Below, piece by piece: positions 1 through 10,731 of a stretch of DNA of 64,000 nucleotides (within the stretch, counting starts at the first letter, position 1; the number at the start of each line of letters is the position of its first letter). The stretch comes from Malania oleifera (Eukaryota > Streptophyta > Magnoliopsida > Santalales > Ximeniaceae), in assembly GCF_029873635.1 (NCBI RefSeq), contig NC_080422.1, positions 4,382,001-4,446,000 of the forward strand. The letters are read 5' to 3'. Position numbers and translations under genes: made by a program. The notes beneath the pieces are model-generated. The model worked only from the letters and a program-made list of their open reading frames with translations, was not told the origin of the DNA and searched no databases.

Positions 1-437
1 ACAAAGAGAGAAGTGAGAGAGATACATAGAGAGAGAGAGAGAGAGGAGCGCTAAAAATGGGTAAAAATCCAGGTTTTTCACTCTTTATACTGCCAGATTC
101 GTCAATGAGACACGTCACCTCGTCGACGAGTTCTTCATTAAATTCGTTGACGAAACCCTATATTCGTCGACGAAATTCAGAGCATCCCATATCCGTCTTT
201 CGGTATTTTCTCGTTGACAAAACCCTATATTTGTCGACGAATTTCCTTATGTACTCATCAATGAAACCCTGTATTCGTCGACAAATTTTCTGGCAATTCC
301 TTGAAATTATTATTATTATTATTATTATTATGTCCAAAATACGATGTCGTTGACGAAGTCTACTGCCTCCTTCTGTTCCTGTTTCCATTTTTCTCTCTCT
401 TTAATATTTAAATATCAGTATTTTTCGGGTCATTACA
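1..437 (-). mobile_element. LTR fossil, 5' part, minus orientation, cut by the window edge
   Basis: Reading leftward from 437, the piece begins with TGTAATGACCCGAAAA, the same kind of start as the solo LTR at 10202 (TGTAGTGACCCGAAG). It then has a (TTA)n tract, a cluster of CGTCGACG-like palindromes between about 96 and 355, and a TATA-like box near 84-89, in the same order as that solo LTR. The (GA)n tract at 20-45 matches the CT-rich leader after the TATA box in the other copy. It is a long-LTR retrotransposon remnant sitting next to gypsy-like internal sequence, probably inserted into it. The other end lies outside the window. Confidence 0.7.
306..331. repeat. (TTA)n microsatellite in LTR
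   Basis: A run of about nine TAT/ATT triplets inside the minus-oriented LTR fragment. The isoleucine runs it produces in translated frames are artefacts. Confidence 0.9.
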
Positions 438-726
438 AAGGGTATGGTTGTATATGGATGGATTAGAGTAGGTTGTGTAGTTAGTTGTTGGTAGTTTTAA
501 TTATAGATAGTCTTTGAAAAAATTTGTTATAGTTATTGTATTTTCCCAAATGCAGTATTATAATCACAGTATTCCTCTGCCATAAGTGAGGGTAGTTAAT
601 AAACTTGGGACAGGGCCGCTATGTGGGTGGCTACCGACTCTTCTGTAGACAAGGATCGTGAGTTAAGGAGGTGATCGGTAATAGTTAACAAATTTCGAGG
701 ATGAAATTTTTGTAAGGAGGGGAGAA
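438..726 (+). mobile_element. LTR-retrotransposon internal 3' end with polypurine tract
   Basis: The segment ends with a purine-rich tract (AAGGAGGGGAGA, about 715-726) directly before an LTR start (TGTAGTGATCC). This is the arrangement of a polypurine tract and 3' LTR in Ty3/gypsy elements. The stretch 690-715 (TTTCGAGGATGAAATTTTTG) is typical of the end of plant gypsy pol regions. No intact coding frame is present; the element is a broken fossil whose remainder lies left of the window. Confidence 0.65.
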
Positions 727-1481
727 TGTAGTGATCCTTAAAAAAATAAAAATAATAAAATAAATAAAATTAAAATTAAATTTAATTTAATTAATTTTCA
801 AATTTTAAATAATAATAATAATTATTATTAATTAAATAATATAATATTATAATAAAATATATATTAGATATATATAACCCTCTGGCTTTAGGAAGGAATT
901 AACATCCCTGAGAAAAGAAGACACAGAGGTAGCGCAGAAGCTCTCCATTTCCTCGTCTCCTCTCTCCCACTCTCCTCAATCTCGTTTCCAATATTTGGTC
1001 GATTGAAAATCCGAAGATACCGTAGGGTTCCTATCACCACCACCGACAATCCTACTGTAGCAGATTTATCGTAGGAGCAGTGTAGGCATATCTCTTGGGG
1101 TAAAGTCAATTCTCAAACTTACCTCAAATTTGCTTAAACCATAAGCCCAATTAACGAACGGAAATTGTCAGGAGACTCGTGAGGAGATTCTCTACAATCT
1201 AACCAAAGCGGGTTTTCGAATTAAAGCTCCGGGACACCAACCTTAAATCGAGGGTAAGTGTAATAATTTAGACTTTATTAGGCTATTTAGGGTATTCAGA
1301 ACCTAAGGGAATTTTATGAAAATTTATTCTAGGGATTGTGATGAATAATATGATTAAGTTTGAATTTCAGGGTTTTAAGGGTTTTTGAACACCTGGGCAT
1401 AGGCTGGGGTGTTATCGGGCTTTTTAGGAATCAAGTAAGGGGATTAAGTTAATTCAGGAGTTTTATTTAATTTGAACCGAT

Positions 1482-1509
<28 letters not shown>
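1482..1509. repeat. (AT)n microsatellite
   Basis: A run of about 14 AT dinucleotides inside the gypsy-type LTR. Confidence 0.9.
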
Positions 1510-1514
<5 letters not shown>

Positions 1515-3119
1515 TTGAAGGTTATTTCAAAAACCAACCGTTTGAAATGGATTTTACAAACCTAAGATATATGGTATGGTATTTTGAATAGAAACGAACG
1601 GTGGAAAGTTTGGTTGTTTATATGATTATGTTTGAAGTTAAAATCGTGTGACCGATGATTTTTTGGTAAGATTTATTGTTTAAATGAATTTGAGATTGTT
1701 TGCAAAATATTGGAACTGTTTGTGAAATATTGGAATTGTTGCGAAAAATACTAAAATTGCTTGTGAATAATGCAAGAATTTGGTATAACGGCCGAGTTTT
1801 AATTGACGGCTATACACAGGGTTGTATTTTGTGGCCGGGGGCTAGGTTTTTGAAACAACAAGAAATATATGTGAAATGATGTTTTAAATGTTATTTTTTA
1901 TTATCTAAACTGCATGATATGCTTTAGGAACCCTGAGGGCCAGTGTATTGTGAGCACGGTACCGTTGTTAGAGATTTGTTATGTGGCCGTGTGTGCCCAC
2001 ACCTGTGCTGAGAGGTGTAGGGTGGTCTTATCCAATTTGCCTACATGAAGTGAATGCACCCCTAAATGAGGGCAATAATGTCATGACCTGCTCATTTTCC
2101 ACATATATATATTTTTTTTTAAATCAACATCAATGTCACATATCTCATATTCTAGCTCAGCAGGTCACCATCCACCTAGACCCGTGGGTACCAGGGATAT
2201 ATCATATCACATAGCAGAAGCCTACGCAGTAGAAAACACACAGTAATATGTATTTAATCATATCATACACCACAATATTCTAGAGTTACTACATCCACTG
2301 TATTTCCAGACATACATCCCAAAAATAAAACCTAGGGACATTTCCCACAAAATCTAACTCTCCCTACAAAACTCACCCTTCAAAAGGGCAACTAACAGCT
2401 CTATATCAGCGGGGTTTTTCCCGCTCTCCTATCTGTGGCTCGTGAAAAGTTAATAAGATTTAGGGGTGAGACACCTCTCAGTAAGGGAAATAAACTAATA
2501 CCAGTGTGTGGCAACATAAGTATTCTGTGTTCAACACATATCATACATAACATGTTCAGTACTGTTTATCAAATCTGGGAAAACATACATATACTATCAA
2601 AACATGGCAAAACATACTGCATTTTTCATAATCATATTTCATCTCATATAATAATAATAACATAAAACAATCATGGTAGGTTAGCTGGCTGTTGTCATAT
2701 ATTACCCCCACATGACTGGGTTGTGCGGCCCGAAGGCGGGACCTGACAATGGTTGGCCGACCACTGCCAAGTCAAACAGTAGTCTGTAGGTTCGATGGGT
2801 CTACCCAGACTGGTCCGTGCACCAGGGGCGATAACAGCACACTTCTTGAAAATAACCACATCGACCATCCAATCTCACACCACTCAGTACAGCGGCGTTA
2901 ACACAAATATCATGATCATGAAGACCATGGACACATAGCAACGGTACCGTGCAAGTGCTAGCCTAAACCAAACCAATCAAGTTCTGATATCATATACATA
3001 TACTAAAAATCGTGATACATGGATATCTCATATCAATAATTATCAAATCAATCATATCATTTTTTACATATACATATTTCATGAAAATCATCGGCCTGTA
3101 CGTCGGAATTACACATTTT

Positions 3120-3275
3120 ATCATAGCTTGGTCTATACGTCGGTAAATCACAAAGCACAGCCCGTACGCTAGCAAATCACATAGCTCGGCCCGTACGCCG
3201 GCAAATCACATAGCTCGGCCCGTATGCCGGCAAATCACATATAAAAATCTCAGCTCGTACGCCGGTTTTCCATCA
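3120..3275. repeat. Minisatellite inside LTR, about five units of about 31 bp
   Basis: Units contain GCCCGTACGCCGGCAAATCA followed by CATAGC. About five diverged units are seen here, against about eight in the related LTR at 55835-56070. Confidence 0.85.
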
Positions 3276-3942
3276 TAAAAATTCATACCATCCACATTCC
3301 TAAAAAACAGCATTTCACAACATTTTTATACTCGTGCCACACTTAACAAATTTTCCACGTATTCAATATATCATCATTTAAACAGTATTTTCCAAACATA
3401 AATCATATATATAAATATATTTATTTTTCCTAAAACCAGATGCTACTTATATAGTTATACATGCATTTTCTCAAAAAGAACTAGCTTAGTTTACCTCTTA
3501 CCTGATTCCAAAAAAGCCCCTAAGAAAATTTCCCCTACAGCTGCAGGGTTCTCAACTCAACACCCTGAAAATGAAAACTAGCAAAATTGAAATTCAATAT
3601 TTTTACGTGCATATCACTTTCTTCAACTGTCAAAAATCCAAATATTGAATATAAAGTCTTACCTCAACTTAGGGATGATTTCCAACTTCCCAATCAACAC
3701 CCTTGGAAACGAAAACTCTCAGTATTAAACTTTAATATTTCAACGTGTATAACACTTTTCTCAACTATCACAACTTCAAATTTGGCTTAAAAAGCCTTAC
3801 CTCAACTTAGGAATGATTTCCAAATTGCTTTCTCCAACGATTCGCTCCGGCAGATTTGTAGAGAATTTCACCAGAAGTGTCGTGGTGGTTTCGATTTGTC
3901 GATCCGGTGTAAAACTGGCCCGGAATCGAAGAGAGAGAGTCG

Positions 3943-3945
<3 letters not shown>

Positions 3946-4010
<65 letters not shown>
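3946..4010. repeat. (GA)n microsatellite in LTR
   Basis: About 32 GA dinucleotides. On the minus strand it is a CT tract in the LTR leader. The RE/LS repeats in translated frames come from this run. Confidence 0.95.
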
Positions 4011-4012
<2 letters not shown>

Positions 4013-4084
4013 CACTGACGTAACACCAAAAATCCAATTCAAATTGGATTTTTGACTTTCAAAGCTTCTTGAAGAAGCTTGTGG

Positions 4085-4088
<4 letters not shown>

Positions 4089-4132
<44 letters not shown>
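4089..4132. repeat. (TA)n microsatellite in LTR
   Basis: About 22 TA dinucleotides near the LTR start as read on the minus strand. Confidence 0.95.
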
Positions 4133-4136
<4 letters not shown>

Positions 4137-5036
4137 ACATTTTTTTTTGTCCTTATCATACTATTCATTTTACTTGTTTAATTTAATTAATTTATTTTAT
4201 TTTATTAATTTATTTATTTATTATTATTTTTTAAAAAAATTTTATTTTTTTCCCGGTTACTACAAATCAGACCAGCAGTTGGAGCTGCGTATACCCGCAG
4301 AGTATGTTAGCAAAGAGTACATATGACTACTATCTGGGTGGATCCCCTAGGACATTAGTCCAGCCTTCGAGTCGCACAACCTGTGCCATGGGGGAAGTAA
4401 ATGGCGTGCTTGTCACAGGGAGTGTCTTATATGCATATATGTTATCATGTGAATACGAATAATTAATAAGATAATTTTGAGAGCTTGTTGAGAAAAGCGA
4501 GTGTCCTAGTAGCAGTAATGGTATTAGAGCAGAGAGAAGTTACTTGTATGGGCGGGTAATCTTCCCTATTCTCAGTCAATTGTGTGTGTGAGTGTAAAAT
4601 AAGAATGTTTCATAAATGTTTTTATCTACTTAGTGAACTGATTATTTTCTGTACACTAAACGCATACTAGCCACACACTGACATTAACTTAGTCTTTCCT
4701 TTACTGAACTGTGCCTCACCCCTACTTTACAAATTATCTTTTCAGGAAATCCTAGAGATCGAGTCTAGCGGGCTAGAGGAGCCGGACTAAAGGTGTAAAT
4801 TTATGTAGGTAGTGTATAGATAGAGATTTATTTTTGTTTTGTTTTATGGGATGTAATTATGTGAAAATAGATATATTTGTGTATAAAGATAGTTAGAACT
4901 CTAGTAATGTAATTTGAGAATTTTGTATTTCATTTCGCTGCATATATGTGTTTTATATATGATGAACAAGGTATTAGGTACACAGATGTCACTAAAGTAG
5001 CACTCCGAGCTCACGTGGCGGGTCGAGGTCGTTACA

Positions 5037-5830
5037 CATGCATTCCCCTAGAGCACCTCATTGGAGTGTTGTGAAGCACATACTCACATATTTGAAAGCC
5101 ACCATAAATGATGGTTTTTTTTTTTTTGAATCCAAATCAAGTCTCACTCTCCAAGCTTACTCGGATGCCGATTGGGGGGGTTGTCCAGATGATCATCGTT
5201 CCACTAAAGGATTTTGTATCTACCTTGGCAAACACCTCATTTCTTGGAGCTCCAAAAAGCAACAGACTATTGCTAGATTTTCAACAGTAATTGAGTACAA
5301 GTCAATAGCTTCCTCAGTAGTTGAACTAATTTGGTTACAAACAATGTTGTGTGAACTTAGCATCAAGCTTTCTCAAGCTCCTACTTTATGGTGTGACAAC
5401 CTAGGGGCGACATACCTCTCTGCTAATCTTGTATTTCACTCAAAAACAAAACACATGGATATTGATTTTAATTTTGTTCAAGACAGGGTGGCTGTCAGCT
5501 CACTTAAAGTTTCATTCATTAGCTCCAAAGATTAAATTGTGGATGTCTTAACAAAACCACTAGTTGCTGACAAATTTCTTCGGTTCAAGTTGAGTTGATA
5601 CACCATTGGACTCGAAGGAGCATATTAAGCTATATACCCCAGCTACACATAAGGAGACCTTTTCACAAACACTTAGTATGCAGGGTTCTAAAGCTTTGTA
5701 AAATCTGTTATTCCTCTTCTATTATATATAACCAACCTATACAAATTTATTCTTTTTTTATATTCTCTTTCTCTGTATATATATTTGTAGATCATTCAAT
5801 GAGAAATACAGAGAATAATTCCAGTAATTT
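5037..5830 (+). mobile_element. Ty1/copia 3' fragment: end of RT, RNase H and probable 3' LTR start
   Basis: The translated region has the copia RNase H signature: YSDADWGG, then STKGF, ISWSSKKQQTIA, VIEYKSIA, WCDN and HSKTKHMDID. The sequence after it (DVLTKPLVADKF-like) and a purine-rich stretch near 5610-5625 fit the end of a copia pol and the start of a 3' LTR, which fades out near 5830. It abuts the gypsy-type LTR at 5036, which apparently interrupted it. It is a broken fossil fragment. Confidence 0.85.
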
Positions 5831-6837
5831 TTTTTCTCTTCTAACAAAAGTAAGTAACATTTTAGAATTTTACCACCATCTAATTTGAAATTGTATTAAT
5901 TTTTACCAATTGCTAATTTTGAAGAGTAAAGCTTACCAATATTTCAAAATAATACAATCTAATGTTTTCTAAATGCGAGAAACTGAGAATGATTTAACGC
6001 TTAAATTGTCAAAATACTTATAGCAACCTCAGAAAGCTTTTCAAACAAAAAAAAAAAAATAATTAAATTTTTGTTTGATAATATAATAGATAAACCACGT
6101 TACCAATTTTCAAATTGAAATTATCAATTTTGACTAGTTCAGTAGTTCGAACCTATGCTACCAAAGTGTCAATAGTGTCTTTATAACTATGTTTTATTAA
6201 TAACGAGATTATTTCATCGTCGATACATTTTGTATTTTTTAAGAAAATATTTAACATTAAGTAGTGTATCAGGTTTGCATCATCATCATTATTATAACCC
6301 TAAAATACAAATTTTATCAAATTTATATGAAATCTATTTTTTTTTTTTACTGTCATTTTGTTTTTATTCTTTATATATGTATATTGTCATGGTAGCCTAT
6401 GAAATAAAACTCTCTAAGGTCTAAGTATGTAGTTTTCACCTTGAATTTAAGAAAAAACTGGTATTTTAGATTCACATATTCAATTCTAAAATTTAGAATC
6501 CGTGTTACCAAAACACATGAACTCGTATAGTATCCCGAATTGTGAGAGTTGTATTCTCATTCTTCCAAAGATGGAAAAATAAAATCATTAGATTTAAGTG
6601 TAGACTTATACATAAAATATTTCTTAATACAAAACACGCTAAAATTTTAAAAGTATCTTTCTTAAAAAGTGATAGCATATTTTTTGTTGAATTTCAAAAA
6701 GTTCTTTTTTGAAAATTATGAGATAATGAAATATGGATGACACCATATTTTTCTTTCAAAAGGATTCTTATTAATTCCATTTTTAATAAGTCAAATAAAA
6801 TTAATTAATGACAAAAAATCGCATTATTTAATTAATA

Positions 6838-6960
6838 CCATGAGGACCCATATCTCAGTAGTATAGCATTTGAGTGCAGATCAAGAGGTCACCGATTCGA
6901 ACCTAGTTGGACCCTTTCTCTCTTGATAATAGTCTTCATCACATTACTAATTTTCAAATT
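6838..6960 (+). mobile_element. tRNA-derived SINE-like head
   Basis: An A-box-like ATCTCAGTAGTATAGC and a B-box-like CGATTCGAACCTA lie about 35 bases apart, the layout of an internal RNA polymerase III promoter. The cloverleaf is not convincing, so this is a SINE or tRNA relic, not a tRNA gene. A partner copy is at 7770-7860. Confidence 0.5.
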
Positions 6961-7769
6961 AAAAATTTATCAATTTTGATTTGGGTCTTAAATTCGATTT
7001 GTGAATTAATACAATTTCATAATATATTTTGTTTAATTCTATACAAATATGAATCTAAAACTTGAAATCCATGCTACCGAAATCTATTAGGGCTCTAAAA
7101 TTTATATGAAATCTATTCTTTTTTCCTGTCATTTTTTCTTTCTTTTTTGTTCTTTATTAATTTTTGTGGTGGTAGGCTAAGAAAAAAAAAACCCTCAAGG
7201 TCTAATTCTATGATAGACCATGGAAAAAATTGCCAGTTAGTATCAAGTTGTCATCTCTCCATAGGTGGATATATAAATAAGAAATTAAATTCTAATTTTC
7301 CAAATAAGATTGTGTTTGTATCGAACCTTGAATTTTGAGTTCTAGTCTTAAACATGTAATTTTAGATTGAAATAAATGTAATTTTGTATATTTTAGTCAA
7401 ATATAATTATATTCAATTCTAGGATTTATAATCCGTGTTACCAAAACATGTGAACTCGTATGATATCCCAATAGAGTCGTATTCTCATTTTTTCATAGAC
7501 GAAAAAAATATTGAATTTAAAGTGCAGACTCATGATTAAAGTATATCCCTAAAAATTTAGAGATATCTTTCGCATACTTTTGTGAAATTTTACAAAGTCC
7601 TATTTTGAAAATTATGAAGTGATGGAAAATGGATGATAACATATTTTTCTTTCAAGATATTCTTAGTAATTTTCTTTTTAATAAGTCAAAATAAAATTAA
7701 TTAACAACAAAAAAACACACTATTTAATTAATATTACTCAAACTCGGTAGATGAAAAAAAACACACTAT

Positions 7770-7860
7770 TTAATTAATATTACTGAAACTCAGTAGTTGA
7801 GCATTCAAGTGAGGTCACCGGTTCGAACCCGATTGAGCCCTTTTTCTCTTAATAACATAG
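7770..7860 (+). mobile_element. tRNA-derived SINE-like head, second copy
   Basis: AACTCAGTAGTTGAGC followed by CGGTTCGAACCCGA resembles A and B boxes. It sits at the same relative place in the second unit of the local duplication. Confidence 0.5.
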
Positions 7861-8109
7861 TCTTTATTATGTTCTATTTTAAAAATTATGAGACAACAAG
7901 ATATTTTTTCTTTCAAAAAACTATTCAAAAGTTTCTTCTTTAACGAGCTAAATAAAACTAATCACCAAAAATCACATTATATTGTTCAGCTACGCTACGT
8001 TTGGAAGCTTAAAAATTCAACAAAACTTTATATAACTACATACTATAATTTATCAAGTTTATACAATTGCAAACATAGCCCCAACCAAACACGGCATTAT
8101 TTCCGGTGA

Positions 8110-9288
8110 TCAAATACAAACCGGGCAGTGAACCAGGCCATTCTCATTACACTCCGAGCACCTCTCTTTCTCAATAATACCAACTTTACCCCCACCCGTC
8201 TTCTTCACCACCTTACAACTTCCTCCACACTCCAAACACGGCACAAACCTTAGTCCCCCGCACCCCCCGCACGCGCGCCTTCCCGCCCCTCTCTCCACTT
8301 GCGCCCGACTCAGCACTTTCCCGAGTCGACCCGACTCGTTCATGCCCACCACCTCCTCCGCTCCCCCCAGATACCTTCCTTTCACGAACACCCTCGGAAC
8401 CGCAGCCTCCTCCCCCAGCACCGCCCTCAGCTCCGCCCTGTAGCCGCCGTGCACCGCCACGTCGCGCTCGTCCACAACTACCCCGTGCCCCTCCAGCACC
8501 GCCTTCACCCGCTCGCAGTCCTCCCGCGTCCGTCGCACTCCCCCCAGCGACGTCGTGTACACCACCACCGCGTCGCCGCCCCCCGGCGGGCACTTTTCCG
8601 GGAACTCGCTCAGCGGGTCCCGCACAACCTGCCTCGATACTCCCCCTCCCTTTTCCAGCCTATCTCGCACCAGGAACGCGTTCTCACTCACCGGTTTCAA
8701 CCCTTCGGTACCGGCCGGCGGCGGGAAAGGAGCTCGTGACTCAGAGCGATTCGACTCGTTCTTCACCGAACCGAGCTTCTTTAACTCGGGAACCGGAGCG
8801 CGCGACTCCGACTCGTTCTTGACCCGGTCGAGTTTCTTCTCGGCCGTGTTGGAGCGCTCGAGCTTCGCGTCGAGTTCTTCAACTGTGTGAAACGACAATC
8901 TCTTGTCATGACTCTTGGGGGCGGTGGAGACTTGCGGCGGGGGCGGGGGCGGGGGCGGTGACATCGCCGCTGGCAAGGACACCGGAGGGGGGGCTACTGG
9001 TGCGTTGTTGCGGAGGGTGGGCTTGAGGTCCTCGAGGGCCTTGCTGACCTCGGCCCATGAAGCGGGATTACCGCCGGCGTCAGCGACGTGCTCGAAGGCG
9101 GTGAGCTTGTCGAGAATGGCAGGCGGCGCGTGGGAAGACTTGTCCTGATGGCCGAGGTGGTGGGTGGCGTCGGCGGCCTTGAGCCAGGGTTCTTCGACGG
9201 CGGAGATATCGAAGGCGGCGAAGCTGGCGGGCGGCGGACGGTAGAAATCGACGGTGGCTTCGATGCGCTTGGAGGAGCTGCACCCCAT
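8110..9288 (-). CDS. Glutaredoxin-domain protein, At5g39865/At3g28850 type
   Basis: Intronless, 392 aa. The start is MGCSSSKR, a good N-myristoylation and palmitoylation signal, so membrane association is likely. Residues 1-235 are low-complexity linker with an eight-proline run (111-118) and a duplicated VKNES...SRAP motif (156-166, 175-188). Residues 240-330 form a glutaredoxin fold (VVVYTTSL, RDVAVHGGYRAEL, VPRVFVKGRYLGG). The catalytic CxxC position reads SLGGVRRT, so no redox-active cysteine is present; this is usual for the subfamily. The C-terminus has DnaJ-like zinc-binding pairs: C340/C343, C351/C354, C377/C380 and C388/C391. The gene is much more GC-rich than its surroundings. Length and domain order fit the plant family; the biochemical role is not established. 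Confidence 0.93.
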   Translation of the reverse strand: MGCSSSKRIEATVDFYRPPPASFAAFDISAVEEPWLKAADATHHLGHQDKSSHAPPAILDKLTAFEHVADAGGNPASWAEVSKALEDLKPTLRNNAPVAPPPVSLPAAMSPPPPPPPPQVSTAPKSHDKRLSFHTVEELDAKLERSNTAEKKLDRVKNESESRAPVPELKKLGSVKNESNRSESRAPFPPPAGTEGLKPVSENAFLVRDRLEKGGGVSRQVVRDPLSEFPEKCPPGGGDAVVVYTTSLGGVRRTREDCERVKAVLEGHGVVVDERDVAVHGGYRAELRAVLGEEAAVPRVFVKGRYLGGAEEVVGMNESGRLGKVLSRAQVERGAGRRACGGCGGLRFVPCLECGGSCKVVKKTGGGKVGIIEKERCSECNENGLVHCPVCI

Positions 9289-10201
9289 GGCGGTGGCTGC
9301 GGGCGAGTGAGTGAGGGTTTGGAAGTTTGGAGAGTTGGGGCCTTGGGGGAGCTATAAGGAGGTGGCGCGTGTGGAATGTGTGGTATAGGGTTGTGGGTTT
9401 ATCTCGTGGGATTCGGATTGGTGGCGATGGATCCTCCAGGTGGATATGTATTATGTGGTGTATGGTGCAATCAGCAATGTGAGATGTGGGGCAAACCCGA
9501 TTTGGAAAATATGGATCGTGAGATGACTCCAGCTGGCAAACTGGTGGGCATGGATTGCCTTCACACCTGGACCGTCAATCCTCTCTTGCTAAGCTCGAGC
9601 TCTCAAGATTTTTAATGCACAAAATTGAATGTGTACATTTAAGCTTATCTAGAATTTTAATTTTTTTTAACATATGGAGATATAGTAAAGCTCAGCTCCA
9701 CTCGAATTCAATTTGTTTAATACATAAATAAATTGTTAAAAATTTACTTATGAAAAATTAATTGCATAACCAGAAGGCAAAGGATTATTTGGAAAATGAT
9801 TTTTATAACATTTGGAAGAAATTAGTAAACTCAAACAAACTTTCATGTGTGATACAATAAATTTTGTGTTGGATTAGTTTTGTTTTTTTCGGTTTTATAT
9901 TTATGGATTAGTGTTTTTCGTGCTAAAAGTGAAAAGAAAATGCGAAGGAAATTTATTTTTTACTATATTTTCTATCTATATCAAATACTACTAAAAATAA
10001 AATTATAAAATTCAAATGGGTTCAATTTTTCTTACTAATTTGGTGTAGGTTTAGTCAGTTGACCTTAAGTTAGGCAAGGAGGTAAGAGTCCGAAGAGCCT
10101 GATCATTATGAGCATTTTGGTTTTCGTTGTGGATGGCGATTTTGGTTGCTGCAGCAAAGCATCATTTTATGTTTTTTCATGCTGCAAAAGCAGAAGTGCA
10201 T
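9289..10201. other. Upstream region of the glutaredoxin-like gene; no further gene
   Basis: The first 100-150 bases are GC-rich and presumably hold the promoter and 5' UTR of the minus-strand gene. A plus-strand open frame at 9376-9615 has no recognisable domain and I do not call it. From 9620 the DNA is AT-rich with nothing recognised, up to the solo LTR. Confidence 0.5.
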
Positions 10202-10274
10202 TGTAGTGACCCGAAGAATAATAACATTTTAATAATAAAAGGGAGAAAAAATAGATACAGAAACAGAAGGAGAC

Positions 10275-10420
10275 CGTAGACTTCGTCGATGAGAAAGTAC
10301 CAAGAGGGGTTTCGAGGTAGCCTGAATTTCGTCGACGAATACAGGGCTTTGTCGACGAATTTAATGAAGGACTCGTCGACGAGGTGACGTGTCTCGTCGA
10401 CGAATCTGACAGTATAAATA
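10275..10420 (+). promoter_or_regulatory. LTR promoter: CGTCGACG palindrome cluster plus TATA box
   Basis: TCGTCGACGA or close variants occur near 10277, 10328, 10350, 10372 and 10394, followed by TATAAATA at 10413-10420. The spacing of roughly 22-50 bases and the place just upstream of a TATA box suggest repeated binding sites for a plant factor. TGACG within the cluster resembles a bZIP core; this is inference. The same order is seen in the LTR pieces at 1-437 and 60270-62301. Confidence 0.6.
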
Positions 10421-10731
10421 GAGGGAAACCGGGATATTTCTCATTTTTCACCGCGCCTCTCTCTCTCTCCCCTCTCTCTCTACACCACTCTCTCCCTTCT
10501 CTCTTCCATTCCGGCCCCATCAGTCGCCGGATCGACGATCTGAGGTTACCATGACACTCCTGGTGGAGTTCTCCACAAGTCTGCCGGAGCGGATCATCAG
10601 AGAAATGAAGTTAAATTTCATCCCAAATTCAGGGTAAAGTCTTTTATCCAGTTTTTGGCCTCATGACAGTTATAGGAAATGATATAGGTAGAAAAATACT
10701 GATATTATGTTCTGTCATATGTTGGTTTCAG

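Larger units (their letters stand above)
2079..4264 (-). mobile_element. Nested solo LTR, minus orientation (family of 54796-57064)
   Basis: The ends are TGTCATGACC on the left and CCGGTTACTACA on the right. Read on the minus strand this is TGTAGTAACCGG at the start. It is closely related along its length to the solo LTR at 54796-57064. The flanks are AATAA (2074-2078) and AATCA (4265-4269), a probable 5-bp target duplication with one difference. Inside are a short minisatellite (about 3120-3270), the mini-exon-like block 3564-3502 (minus) flanked by TTTTCAG and CAGGTAAGAGG, and long (GA)n and (TA)n runs. Only one LTR is present, so it is a solo LTR inserted into another LTR. Confidence 0.85.
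727..5036 (+). mobile_element. Gypsy-type 3' LTR, interrupted by a nested solo LTR
   Basis: The LTR opens with TGTAGTGATCC after the polypurine tract and closes with GGTCGTTACA at 5036. Removing the nested solo LTR (2079-4264) leaves about 2.1 kb, similar to the other long LTRs in the window. It contains a donor-like GGTAAGTG at 1253-1260, an acceptor-like TTTCAG ending at 1370, a 64-base block, a donor-like CAAGTAAGGGG at 1432-1442 and a late TTTTCAG ending at 4745. It ends directly against copia RNase H sequence, so the parent element appears to have inserted into a copia element. It is a fossil. Confidence 0.75.
5840..8100. repeat. AT-rich intergenic region with a diverged tandem duplication of about 930 bp
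   Basis: Blocks from about 6300-6960 recur at about 7090-7870 in the same order. Examples are AAATTTATATGAAATCTATT at 6318 and 7098, TTAGAATCCGTGTTACCAAA (6490) against a close match near 7428, and the segments around 6715 and 7610. A shorter, further-diverged third piece starts near 7870. Each unit carries one tRNA-like SINE head. I see no gene here; the short open frames are unsupported. Confidence 0.6.

Noticed and set aside
3797-4168. Open frames made of repeated RE, LS or YI residues (also 41349-41576, 43764-44027, 46174-46371)
   Set aside because: They are translations of GA, TA and GT/AC microsatellites and have no domain.
6843-6905. tRNA gene
   Set aside because: A and B boxes are present, but a full cloverleaf with paired acceptor stem is not; better explained as a SINE head.
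8213-9148. Several long frames overlapping the glutaredoxin-like gene on both strands
   Set aside because: Shadows produced by GC-rich codon use in the real gene.
9376-9615. 79-codon plus-strand frame upstream of the glutaredoxin-like gene
   Set aside because: No recognisable domain; it overlaps the presumed promoter of the divergent gene.
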